Below, piece after piece: positions 1 to 11,476 of a stretch of 64,000 nucleotides of DNA; within the stretch, counting starts at the first letter, position 1, and every line of letters begins with the position of its first letter. Position numbers and translations under genes: made by a program. The stretch comes from Owenia fusiformis (taxonomy: Eukaryota > Annelida > Polychaeta > Sabellida > Oweniidae): positions 20,941,564 through 21,005,563 of the forward strand of contig CAIIXF020000007.1 in NCBI GenBank assembly GCA_903813345.2. Reading direction: 5' to 3'. The notes beneath the pieces are model-generated. The model searched no databases, had not been told where the DNA came from, and was given only the letters and a program-made list of their open reading frames with translations.

Positions 1-3000
1 AACAAGCAGCATACCACAATTACTTCCCATAGACAATACATGTATTCTCCAGGTGCTGTTGAGTATGACAGGCAAGTGGCAAACATCTGTTGTGGGTTTG
101 TCAGTGGAGCTTCCAACAGCAGGGACATCTCATACAGGACTTGTCATACCAGCACACTAGCACAAGAAAGCCAAGCCAACATCTATAGAGTTGCCTGTCT
201 TTCTCTCATATCAATAGAACATGAGTGAAGTTATTGTTTATATGATGAGATTCATGACGTGATTCCTCTAGAATCTTCTATCCTAGGTCAGACTCTATGA
301 TGTCATCCACAAAAACCGCCACTCACAATTTATGAGGGTAGTTCACTACCCATACAATTCTCAGATAATTTTTCCTTATAGTTAGTATATCATTCTTTCT
401 TGTCCAAGTTTATCACTTATTGTTTCCAAATATCACAAATCTGAATAAAATACAGAATTATAACTGATTCACTTATTCCACAAATATGCCCATTTTGATA
501 ATAACTTGTTTTCGACCAGATATCCACATAAAGCCCAACTAAACATATAAAAATATAAACTTATTTTGAAATTCCATCATTTCTTATTTTCACATGTAAT
601 TCCAAATGAATCAAATTCCAATCAAAGGAAATGAAAGTAATTATTTTGAAATCATGACACTCTTAATTATCCCATGTCCCTAGACAGCATGGGTTATCTC
701 TGACTTGGTCAGTGATTTGATGGGGCCTGGAAAAGGGTTGACTCCCAGAAGAACTATAAAATCACAGGGACTCAATGGGACTCTATGTCATTTGATACTT
801 TAGGGAGGATGATATGGGTTGGTCAAATCATATTAATTTCAAATGTTTTACTTTGATGAAGAAAACCGCTCATGAGTATGGGATCCAAAGCCTGAACTAT
901 CCCTAGATTTAGATAAAGAAGAACTCAGATGAATCAGAATGTTCCCCATTGGTTTCTTGAAATGTTCCAAATTGTAATATTGAATGAATAGATGATTAGA
1001 AAATCACAAAAAAAGTTAAGAACTGGACTTGAGAAATTAAAGTTTATGCTCATACAAGAAATGCTTTGGATACCAAGTGTAAGTATACTGTATGTAAAAG
1101 TATGACATACTTATAGTGATAAATAAATGGTAGAAAATTCCACATGAATTCTTAGTCCCTCCCCTCACCCGCCTTGTTGTCCCATTAATAAACACTAGAG
1201 TTACATCTACCATATGCTGCTACTAATCTCGCATCAATAAATACGTCAGGGGATCTAAAATATACTTTTCCTTGTAAACCAAGGCAGAAAAAGATGACGA
1301 ACTTTGACATTTTTATGTTCTGTCCAGCCATGTTTCAGAATGTTCCAAATGGCAGACCAACTGGATTTGTTCAAGTAAAAGGCCAAAAATAAGTGTCAAT
1401 TTCTGTGTTTCCTAAGCAAGGCATATAGGAGCTAGAAGTGTAGAACATTAGAGCTGTAGGATTATGTGTAATGTTATAAGTGTGTTAACCCAATGCATTA
1501 ATCATTTGCATGATGATAGCTTGGGTAATTATGGCTGCTGATGGACAAGAGACATGTTAAACTAGACAACTTGGCTCTATTTACATCAAGATAAACAAAA
1601 ACCACTAGGCATAAATACAATCACTCAGGAATAAATACAATTACAAAAAATAAATACAATCACTCAATCACTATACAACATATACAACAATCAAAAAAAA
1701 GAATGAATCACAAAGGAAAAACCAATAATATAATCACGAAAATTTAAAGATAACTTTGAGTGAATAAATAGCATTTCCTGACCTCAGAAAATAAATATGA
1801 TCCCAGTAAAATAATAATAGTTACACCATTCTGTGAACAATTTCCTACAGATGTATACAATCCCTGTCTAATATAATAAAATCAAGATTGTGAAAGGGAT
1901 ATGAATTTATATGAGGCATGAAAAAGTGGATCATTTCTTCTTGTATATCTCTGTGTTTTGTCAATCAACACCTTTCCCTATATCAACATCTGACCACAGA
2001 TCTAAAGCCTGCGGGGTATGGTTTCACACAACTATTATCATATAGACAAAACTATGTTGTACCATGAAAACCAGAATCAAACTACAAGCCAGATCACTGA
2101 CATTAACTTCTAAACATTGAATCTAATGCTGAAGTTCACATCTAAGGAACTGACTTTTATAGGATGGTGCATTGTTGTTCTAAACTGCAGAAAATTTAGT
2201 ATTTGATGGATAGGATAGCATATTTTTATACTAAGCTGCATTCTGGTATTGTCAATATACAGCACTTCAAAAACATAAAAGATTTTCAGATACACATAAC
2301 CAAACAGCCGCAGTCATCACTTACTTGTATCATCCATGATAAATGATGACAAAAAATATTGAATTAACAACTAATGAATGTAAATATCTTTGATCTGGCG
2401 TTGTCTCTCTTGTGTTGTCATCACCGTCTCTAAGTATTACATCTATCATAAGCCTGCCAGTCCCAATTACATGAGCATTCCCATAGAAGACATCTAACTC
2501 TTGGTCAAAGAACTACAGACATCACGTCAGAACCAACCACACACTTCATTTCTTAAAGCTGAAAGTTGAGATCCTTGATTTTGAGAAAAAAGTATATGGG
2601 ATTTTAAAAAAACCATTGAGATAAATTTGGCCAAGGTTACAGACACAATGTACTCAAAGTAGAAACAACACTTACTCCTTATGCCAATCTGACTAAATAA
2701 ATCAATCAAAAGCATTATTTTCTATATTTCTATTAATGCCAATCTTAGTGATATTTAAAGAATGCATGTCTGATAGGTGATTCAATGCACCATACAGACC
2801 TTACCTAGACAAACAAACTCAAAGTTCACTACTCTTTGCCACACTTGCATTATGAACCCCATACTGGTTGAAAATTTTCTCCTCAATTTGTTGAAATTGC
2901 ATTTTGTATCAGTAAGACACATGTCCCGCTGACAAAGCAAAGGCAGTTGCTCCAGCAGCAGCAATTGTAAGACTCATCAAGCATTATTGCAACTGCTCGG

Positions 3001-6000
3001 GAACAGCTGTTCTGTCGAATTCTTAGGCTTCAAATTGGCGGGCTGAATTACAGGAGCATTTAGCAATCGTGGCAATTACCTGGGTAGTTTTGAGGTACTG
3101 GGATAAATCCATAATAATTCACTTGTTGGATGATGATCGCATGCCCTTGATATGCGTAATGTTGAATTGCGCATTTTTGTGTTTTTATGAAAAATTACAT
3201 GAAGAAATAACAAGTAACTAAAGTTCAGAAACTATTTACCAGAAAGTACTAATACAGTGTACGTCAAAGTGCAGTCTTATAAAAGAATTATTGGCAGGTT
3301 TTCCTCATGGTATTTAATTTGATTGATTCACAGCCCATAAATATTGGAAAATGTGGCGTTACAAAAATGAAGTGTTACAAAAATCTGGGCAAATACCTAA
3401 GCTCTAATTAACCATAGCAGATATGATGAACCAGTTAATTTCTTGCAAGCATTTCTTTTGGCATAACGCTAGCCAAAAATGTGAACTTCAAATGGAATTT
3501 CGTGAAAGAACGATGCAATGCAACAGAGACAAGCAAATTGCCTTTAGAGATAGAATTCCATGAACTCATCACAAAATCAGGCAGTTTTTAAGATTTGCAA
3601 AACATCGCATAACACAAATCCTGTTTTATTATTAGGAATATGTCAGAGGGAGATGTTTGACATAGGTGCACAGTTGCAGGCTTTTACCCTGAAAATGCCT
3701 GCTATGTAGATTATATACACAAATTCTTCTAAACATAATAACTAGTCGAACATTGCCATTGTGACGAAAATAAAACATGAAACTTATTCCTTTCTAGATG
3801 CTATTAATATATATTATGGCTATCTGATTGATGCTTCTCTCTCTACCTTAAAAAATCTTCATAAAATCATTGAAATATAATGTACGAGATTAAGAAATCA
3901 AAATTGTATTATAAAGTGTTTTATAATATTATATACAGTATAAGTATACATGAGTTAATTTTCATCGCAAACAATTATGAGATAAATAATACAAAATGAT
4001 GAATTAAACGTCAAAAAATTATCTTTCACAAATAAAAAAAAATTTACATATTTTTCACTTTTTGCAGAAACAAAACTCCCATATCTTCCATGATAAATCA
4101 GACCATATGTACATAGAGTTAGACTAACCTGACCATAGAATCCACACTGCATCTTGCACCACAGAGCCTTCAATAAAACTACAGTAATCCATAATCTGAG
4201 GTGGAAAATATAGCGTAAATCTGGATAACTGATACCTTTATTCAAGACGAGAATTCAGGTTTGTAGATGAGAAAAACTCGAAACTATGAATAATATATGA
4301 ACACTATCAATAGAATTAAAAAGACGTCCTAAGAACTAATACTTCGAGGATTTATAGCGCTAAAGATCTTGGCAGAATAAAAGAAATATGATCAGTTATT
4401 TGGACATTGAAATAAAATAAAAAATAAAAAGATTATATTCTTACCTTTTAATGCAATCACCAAAATGAGTTCATGATCATACTTGGTGTTTTCTCTATTT
4501 CATGAGGTACAATTGAGCAAATGACACGCATGGGTTTTATTAAAGATAGTTACAATGTGATGGAGCATTGGCTGAATACATAGCAGGGCTTAACTGGTGA
4601 TCAACCTACAATTAACTGCCTTTAATCCTAAAGATGACTACAAATCGGATGATAGAAAATCATTTTATTGCTCTGTGTAATCACTTATAGAAAATCAATC
4701 AGGTTTAAATCTCAGAATATTCTAACGACTGATTCCTTCCGAAGCAGGTACCTTCTAAGCATTGACTATTATCAATTTTGATTATTAATAATGAATTAAA
4801 ATAAAAAAAGGATAAGAAAAATAAAAAAAGCAGAATATTCTTTTCACTTAAAAAAGGAGACTAGAAATAGTTCTCAATGGCATGTTTAGCATTATGGGCA
4901 TTAAAATGTCCTCCTCTTGTGCTTCATCTATAGTCCACTGATATCAATGTTTTAAAGATATCCTGAAAAATAATTTATCCTCCATATAGGGGTATGGATG
5001 TCTTCATTCCTATTTATTAGTGTTTAAAAATTCATGAAAGCTGAACAAATGTTTCGTTTACTTGATGGTTCCCTATATCATCGTTTATTGAAACTTATCT
5101 CGACTTAGTCAACAGAAAGCAGGTGATCATACAATTCAGATATTAGAGTTTCTCCTTTTTCCAAGATTTAATTGTTCAATTACAATTACTCATACTACTG
5201 TAAACTCACTCAATGAAAAACCTTTCTGTATAAAATTACAAATATACAATTTTATTAATAATGCAACAATCATGAAATGTTGAATTAAATATTGTAAATA
5301 GGAGGCTCTAGACATGGAACATGTTGTGTTCAAATGCTGTGTTCCATTAGGCGTGCATGTAGAGGGGCGGGCCTGTAGTAATTGTACTTCTACCTGTAGA
5401 GAGCCTAAACAAGGTGGGGTGAAACCACACATGGAAAAAAGAATGATTAGTTTTTATAAGACGCCCTTACATCTTTACTAATATTTCAATTTTCTATATT
5501 TTTCTTGTGAAACTTAAAATCTTAAGTGCCATGAACAGTTTTACCTTAAAATGTAATCATATTTTATGGGAGGATAAAAGTGATTAATTTTGGTTTTATT
5601 CTTTATTATTATGAAGGATTTCTCAAAGCAGGGGGCAATTTTCCGAGAAGGGTAGAACGCAGTCATGTGGCTGCTATCAAGAAGGGAATGATTCCCACCT
5701 TGCCATAGGAAGATCAAAAATTTAAAGTCTTGTGATCATTTTTACCGTTATTGTTAAGCCGGAAGCGAAATGTTTTTCATTTATTGATTTTAGTGACGTT
5801 TTATTATTTCATTCTTTAGTTGTTTTCTTGACCAGTCTTGCTTAGCTATATAGCATAACATTTTTATGGTTTAAGTTTGATTTTAATTTATTATATAGTT
5901 AAAGGGTTCCGATTAGCATCCCGTATAAAAACAATATGGCGGCTCCAGGCGAATCAACTGGATCAGTCCATTTTTAAGAAATAAGGGGAGTTCTGTAAAA

Positions 6001-7198
6001 TCCAGTTTATCAAAATTGTCTTTGAGATAAAGTAATCCGTTTATACTGATTTTGAAAACGTTATCCAAAGAGTGATTGCGTTCAAAGAATACATGTACAA
6101 CAGCCAATATAAATCCTTGTATTGGAACTGCTTTGTTTCATTTGTAGGATATTTCATATGCCAAGCTGTGTGCTATTACGTTATGGGGAAATTTCTATGC
6201 CAATTTTTCCTTATTATACACAAATAGAAGATCCTGAAACTTCACCCATAAATGTGGAATTGATTTGTCAAAATAAAAATCACCCTTTTATAAATGTGTG
6301 ACGATCTATAATATACTTATGCTATATAACAGTTAGAGGTGTTGACACAACCACCTCGAACCTGTGAACCCTTGAGTATTATTCCGGGATCGGGCCTTTT
6401 ATACTAAACGGTGAGCAACACCAGAAACGAGCGTTCGATTTGCTAAACGATATGCGTCACCCTTTAACAGATTTATAATGTTGACTGAAAAAGGTTTAAT
6501 GCCATCGATTTAACATAGAAAGATTATTTCCTCCAAAAGTCAAAAATAAGTCGCAGGGAATGTTGAATGTTATTTCTGGGGGTATACTGCTGGCCAGCCA
6601 TGTGTGTGGTAGTAGATATAGCCAACAGATCATCATAGAATGAAAACATATTATTACCACCAAAAATATTCTTTCAAGATGGCCATGTGTACTTTCAAGA
6701 TGTTTTGTAAACATTGTATTGTACAAAAACCAATTCCGTGAATACAATCATAACATTGCATTGTTTTATTTTTTTTAAATTGGTATTTGTATTTTGAAGA
6801 TATTGTATTTCTTGGCGCTGTTCTTATTTTGATGATAATCAGTGAAGAAGCTGATAACTCCTAGTTCACTTATCAAATCCTGCAGACACTAGTCACAATT
6901 CAAAAGTTCTGCAATCTATCTGCATGTCAACCTTCTAAGTGCACCATGACCTTGATAAAATGATAAGTGAATTCTACAAAATAAAATAACCCGTCTCCCA
7001 AATCCTGATTTAAACATCTCAAAATTCTTGAAAATATTCTGAAAACTATATTGCCTCAATTGTTCAAACAATTACAATAACCATACTGTCAGAATACACT
7101 CTCATTATTACTGAAATTACTATAACACAATGGATATCATATAAGTTCCCTGATTTTGCAGCATTTGGTGATATTAACAATCACACAAAGATACTTAC
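1..7198. other. Intron sequence downstream of the last visible E-protein exon
   Basis: I looked on the minus strand for the expected continuation (YSPD, SNPSTPVGSP, the AD2 helix, the basic helix-loop-helix) and found none. Exon-like pieces at 2300-2340, 4091-4140 and 4440-4480 fail on frame or content. A YY1-type site lies at 5933. Degenerate copies of ATAAATACAATCACTCA occur at 1610-1670. The rest is ordinary AT-rich sequence. Confidence 0.7.
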
Positions 7199-7393
7199 TG
7201 AGGCAAGAGCATTTCGCATGACGTCCCTAGTTTGTGAGCTTCCCTGGTTTGGTAGATCTGAACCATTGATGGGCGGTGATGTCCCTGTATAACTTTGTGT
7301 TGACGACATAGTGGTGGTAGGCTGGAAGGAGGACATAGAGGGAAGACTGGACATACTTAACGCATTAGGGGTAGGCATGTAGTGTGTGTTGGG
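7199..7393 (-). CDS. TCF3/4/12: E-protein exon 9 (TPPINGSD / GSSQT..ALAS block)
   Basis: Encodes residues 626-690, phase 0 to 0, with acceptor GTGTTTCAG and donor TCA|GTAAGT. LPSMSSFQPTT, TSPPINGSD and GSSQTRDVMRNALAS follow vertebrate LPPMSSFHRGST, HTPPINGSD and GSSQTGDALGKALAS closely. The exon stops at ALAS, where vertebrate genes also have a junction before IYSPD. It is the last exon I can find; the exons for AD2 and the bHLH domain must lie beyond the left edge. The gene is therefore partial in this window. Confidence 0.92.
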
Positions 7394-7677
7394 CTGAAAC
7401 ACAGAAAAACATCATCGATTAGAATTTCAGATTTATAAGTTTCATTAATGTTCAATAATGTTACATTGTTACATATTGTTCACATTATGCAAATTAAACA
7501 GAATCTTGATTCTATATTAACCCAATAATCATCAACACAGAAATAATATGTTAATTTTCACAAACAAGGTGATGCTAAATTATGAGTATTTCTTCTTGTT
7601 TAACCTATCAGACTCATACATGTATTTGCAGATCAGAATATACAGGGAGTACTCACAGCACACAACATGTTACTTAC

Positions 7678-7802
7678 CACATTTTCTGAATGCATATTTG
7701 GTGTATATGATGATTGAGGAGGAGGGTGAGAAGAAGGGTAAGAGGAAGGAATGACATTGTCGTTCTGCCATGACCCGCCAGGGGGAGCACCATGAGAACT
7801 CT
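7678..7802 (-). CDS. TCF3/4/12: E-protein exon 8
   Basis: Encodes residue 584 (split codon) to 625, with acceptor CTCTTTTTCAG and donor GTG|GTAAGT. The peptide is rich in Ser, Pro, His and Tyr: SSHGAPPGGSWQNDN, then PSSYPSSHPPPQSSY. It fits the vertebrate HHSSDPWSSSSG and PQSSSY region in order and composition. The acceptor has the best pyrimidine tract in the gene. Confidence 0.88.
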
Positions 7803-9543
7803 CTGAAAAAGAGGAGAGGAAAACATATTAAGCAGACGGCATTTAAAATAAACTATCAATAAAAATATATTAAGTAAATACATGTTACAACTTTGATAGA
7901 TTTAACAGTTAAGAACCACCAAAATTCACATCTCAGAATATATCTCAGTAACCATAGAAATTCCATCTTCTTGGAGTTAATTTGAAGCTGATAGGGTGTA
8001 ATAGATGCTGATAATCCTCCTAGGGAGACTGCAATGTATATGACAGCATATTATGCCCACCTTGCATAACTCAATCTAAGAAGAAACTTCAAAGATTCAT
8101 GATACTCCTTTAAACTTGTATATAATTCCCTTTCTCCATTTTTGTCTTGGAATAGGTATATAAGAAACATAACGATTTATCTTAACTTAAATTTACAAAT
8201 GATGATCTCAATTAAATCAAAAATATAATCAAGACCAGAATGATTCACCAACCCCATCATTGCAAAGAGATGCAACCCAAGTTACATGAATTCTTTACTA
8301 GGGTAATCCTTACTCATGCTTGTTTATTTCTTATCAGATATGTAAATACCCTGGTTAATTAAGACCAGTCTAATTAAGATCAGACTTTAATGAATGTGTG
8401 GGCCTTATAGTTCACTTATCTTTCACTGAGACATAAAGTTGGATCTCTAAGAGATAGGACTCTAATTTGATTTGCACTGAGTCTTGCTTAGCCATTAACT
8501 AAAATAGCTTGAGTAAATCTTGCAAGTTGTGCCAAACATGTTTATTAAACATGTAACTACATCAAGTGCATGTACAGTACATGATATCTCTATAATATAC
8601 AAAATAATTAGAGCATCTCTAAACATTTTAACTTTAATGAATTATGTAAAATTATCTTTTATTCATTAGTAAACTGATTGTAACATTCTGAATGATGAAA
8701 CCTCAGATTCTTTTCATATTCTGATTAAATGTTCATAATTTCTTATAACTCTACCGTGAATTTTGAGATAAATTCAGCAAAATATTTCCTGGCATTCAAT
8801 GTAATTATCTAGCCCTAGTGTCTTCCTGATAGATATAAAGGAAGGTGTGAATGCCCCAAAATGCTACCAGTCTCTTGTTACAAAATATCATCCAGTCTGA
8901 GATGAGAACTGTTGAAATACAAATCCCATCTTTTTCTACTCTTACTCACAACCTAAAAACACTGAACTCTAAAACCTTTTTTTGTATTTGCTTTGAAAGA
9001 ATCTAAAGTTCAATCCAATCATAATATTACTCAAAATAATAAAATAAAAAAAGATAAATTATAAAATAAAGTAAATCTTCTCCTCTAAACCTAATACATT
9101 TAAGTGAGAAAATGAGAGAACCCAAAAATACTGAAGAACAATGGATTATCTTATTCACCCCATACTAAAACTTGTTTGTGATGAAACAAAAGTTTAGAAC
9201 AACAAGTTGCATTCAGGATAAATGTTTTTATCATCTCATTGTAATGTTTCTCATTCTGTGATTGGTTGAACATGCATCACATGACCTAAAACATTCTACA
9301 GTTTTTTCCTCTAATGAATACTGTTGATTGGAGCTTTGGGGGAATATTTTCTACACTTTGTGTTTTAATATCCCTTGTTACAGAATGAAAAACATTGGTG
9401 AATAATAAAACAAATATTTCATTCTATTTCCCCTCAATAGAAAAAATATTTGTACAACATCCAGGCGTGGGTGGATATATCATCAATTGCCCAAGAAAAA
9501 CACCAATATCCTGTACTTAATATAGGATAAACCCTATACATAC
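7803..9543 (-). other. Intron 7 (1.7 kb)
   Basis: AT-rich intron between the VYSPSP exon and exon 8. No alternative exon or recognisable repeat was seen. The next intron (7394-7677, 284 bp) is likewise empty. Confidence 0.75.
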
Positions 9544-9652
9544 CTGGTCCAACTTGAAAGTATTCTGAGCCTGGTCCATAAAGACTGCCTGGCTTGGGGG
9601 AAGTGTATCTGGGTGAGTCTTGATTGAACTCATCGGGACTGGGTGAGTAGAC
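9544..9652 (-). CDS. TCF3/4/12: E-protein exon 7 (VYSPSPDEFNQDSP block)
   Basis: Encodes residues 548-583 plus one base, with acceptor TGTTTTCAG and donor CAG|GTATGT. VYSPSPDEFNQDSPRYTSPK is a close match to vertebrate [22 protein letters not shown], one of the most diagnostic segments of E-proteins outside the bHLH. It then continues with PGSLYGPGSEYFQVGP. This exon is the joining point for the short alternative isoform, as in TCF4-A. Confidence 0.92.
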
Positions 9653-10000
9653 CTGAAAACACATTAGTAATCTAAATTTAATTTACAATCTACCAATTAT
9701 ACCCCCATAAGATGATTAGGTATAGGTAAAAAAACAAGTACAAGTATACTTGCATTCAAGTATTTTTTTTAAATATTCATTAAATCATTAATTTGGCTCA
9801 ATTTTCCTGAATATCACTTGGATTACAAATCTACTTTTTAATCATAATTTAATATGTTCAACAAAATTCAATGGCAACCACAATGATTTTCAAATCAATT
9901 GTTAAGTTCTTAAAGCTTTTATACAAAGTACTTTTATTTTAAATATATATTAGACCAACAATAGTTAGTCTGCAATATTATGGGATACTTTCAAGATTTG

Positions 10001-10025
10001 AAATAAATAAATAAATAAATAAATA
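10001..10025. repeat. (AAAT)n microsatellite
   Basis: About six perfect AAAT units in a row, in the intron just upstream (minus-strand sense) of the VYSPSP exon. Confidence 0.9.
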
Positions 10026-11283
10026 TAACACAGAGTTTTCCAATTGTGCCACTCTAAATTCTCCCCTATTTGTCATAGATCAGAACACACAAGACACGAG
10101 CAGAATTAATTCAATTCATACCACCATGAATTCCTGCAGAAGTGCTTCAGTAAGTGGCCTCTTAGAATTTCAAAAACTCATGTGAAAACTTTAATCTGGA
10201 AAATTTCAACCTGGGGGTCCACAATAAAAAAGCTGAATGTTTTTATACAACATTGGGCCCTAGGTGCAAAATATTGTAAATATTTTCTCTGTACTATCTC
10301 GCAAGATCAGATAGGTGATAAAAATGGATGTGTCATCATTCAGATTTCTTAGACAATAAATGTTACTATGGTTTTCCCTTTCACAAGCCTCTAATGATAG
10401 AAACAAGACATATTGTCTTTCAAAAAGAAGAATATTGGGCATACCATATCTCAATTTCTTTAAAAGACAAAACAACTTTTCCAAACGTTTTTATTAAAAA
10501 TATAACTGGTTAACAAAAATTAAAATGAAAGGCATAGTGCATTATCTCAGTCTACAATATAACTATTAAATCAGAGAAATATAAAATGAAGGCAAATTAT
10601 ATTTTTAAACTCAAGAAATGTCTACTAATCGAGTGCTTTAGCTGGTGTCTCAGAAAGAAAGTGGTTTTTGAGTGAATGTAGATAAGGAGATTTATGGAAG
10701 TATTTTATTGGACCTGGCAGAGGCGAGCCACTCAAACAGAAGCTCTTGTATATCCCACTGCCCCCCCCCCCTTCTTCGTCCTCAATACTTTTCCTACTCT
10801 GAGAAAGAGCCAGGAGCATCAAAGAAAATCAAATCAAATTCTGAGGTAAAATTCCAAGAAATACACACATTGAAAAGTCACCCGATCCATCATTCAAAGG
10901 ACTTCATTTATTACTCAATTCAGAAAGAAGTGAAATGCCCTTGGACCAAGGATGAAGTCACTCCAACGATTCAAAATTTATATGACTGCCAATTCATACA
11001 TACTGTGCTACTAGCAGGCAAGCACTTTATTGTCATCATATTATCACAAAAATAAAATTAATCAACTAAAATATTGAAGTTTTGAAGTTATCAACTATTG
11101 AACAGGGCAAAAGAATCACATCTATAAATCATCAATAAAAAGTGTGTCAATTAATGCACTATAATTATGTTTAATTATGTACATATGTAGCAGATGTATA
11201 TACAGCTATAAATCGGTCTAAAATAAAATAAAAAATGACTTCCCATTTTGAGCAATCATGCATTAATGATTAAATAATCAATG

Positions 11284-11388
11284 CCAATATCCAAACAATC
11301 AATACCAAAATCTAAACAATCAAAACCAAAATCTAAACAATCAGTAGAAAGAGCAAAACAATCAGTGCCAATATTTAAACAAATGCCT
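11284..11388. repeat. 21-bp minisatellite, five degenerate copies
   Basis: Five units of the pattern CCAAAATCTAAACAATCAGTA, diverging toward both ends. Being a multiple of three, it leaves an open plus-strand frame with a seven-residue KQS-containing repeat, which I treat as a by-product. It lies 35 bp inside the intron after the donor of the alternative first exon at 11423. Confidence 0.8.
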
Positions 11389-11422
11389 CATATAATTCAA
11401 TCTGCTATTTTTAAGTACTTAC

Positions 11423-11476
11423 TGAGTTTTGAGACATGTACATTAAAGATCGGTAGTATGGGTAAGAAGAAAACAT
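11423..11476 (-). CDS. TCF3/4/12: Alternative first exon, TCF4-A / HEB-Alt type
   Basis: ATG at 11476 (G at -3) opens 18 codons, MFSSYPYYRSLMYMSQNS, ending TCA|GTAAGTACT in phase 0. The next coding exon downstream (9652) starts in phase 0 with VYSPSP. Vertebrate TCF4-A and HEB-Alt begin MYCAYPVPG or MYCAYTIPG, contain SLMYYY, and splice straight to VYAPSP. The shared features are the aromatic second residue, Tyr at 5 (with Pro at 6 as in HEB-Alt), the SLMY motif, phase and gene position. The product would lack the long N-terminus and the candidate NLS, leaving a short E-protein form. An alternative promoter just upstream (higher coordinates) is implied but not seen as a defined motif. Confidence 0.75.

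Noticed and set aside
4091-4165. Exon-like segment between a CTGTAG acceptor and TCAG|GTTAGT
   Set aside because: The phase required after the last E-protein exon gives an immediate TGA; the peptide does not resemble the family.
6330-6380. tRNA-like GGTTCGA box on the minus strand
   Set aside because: No matching A box, acceptor stem or anticodon arm could be folded around it.
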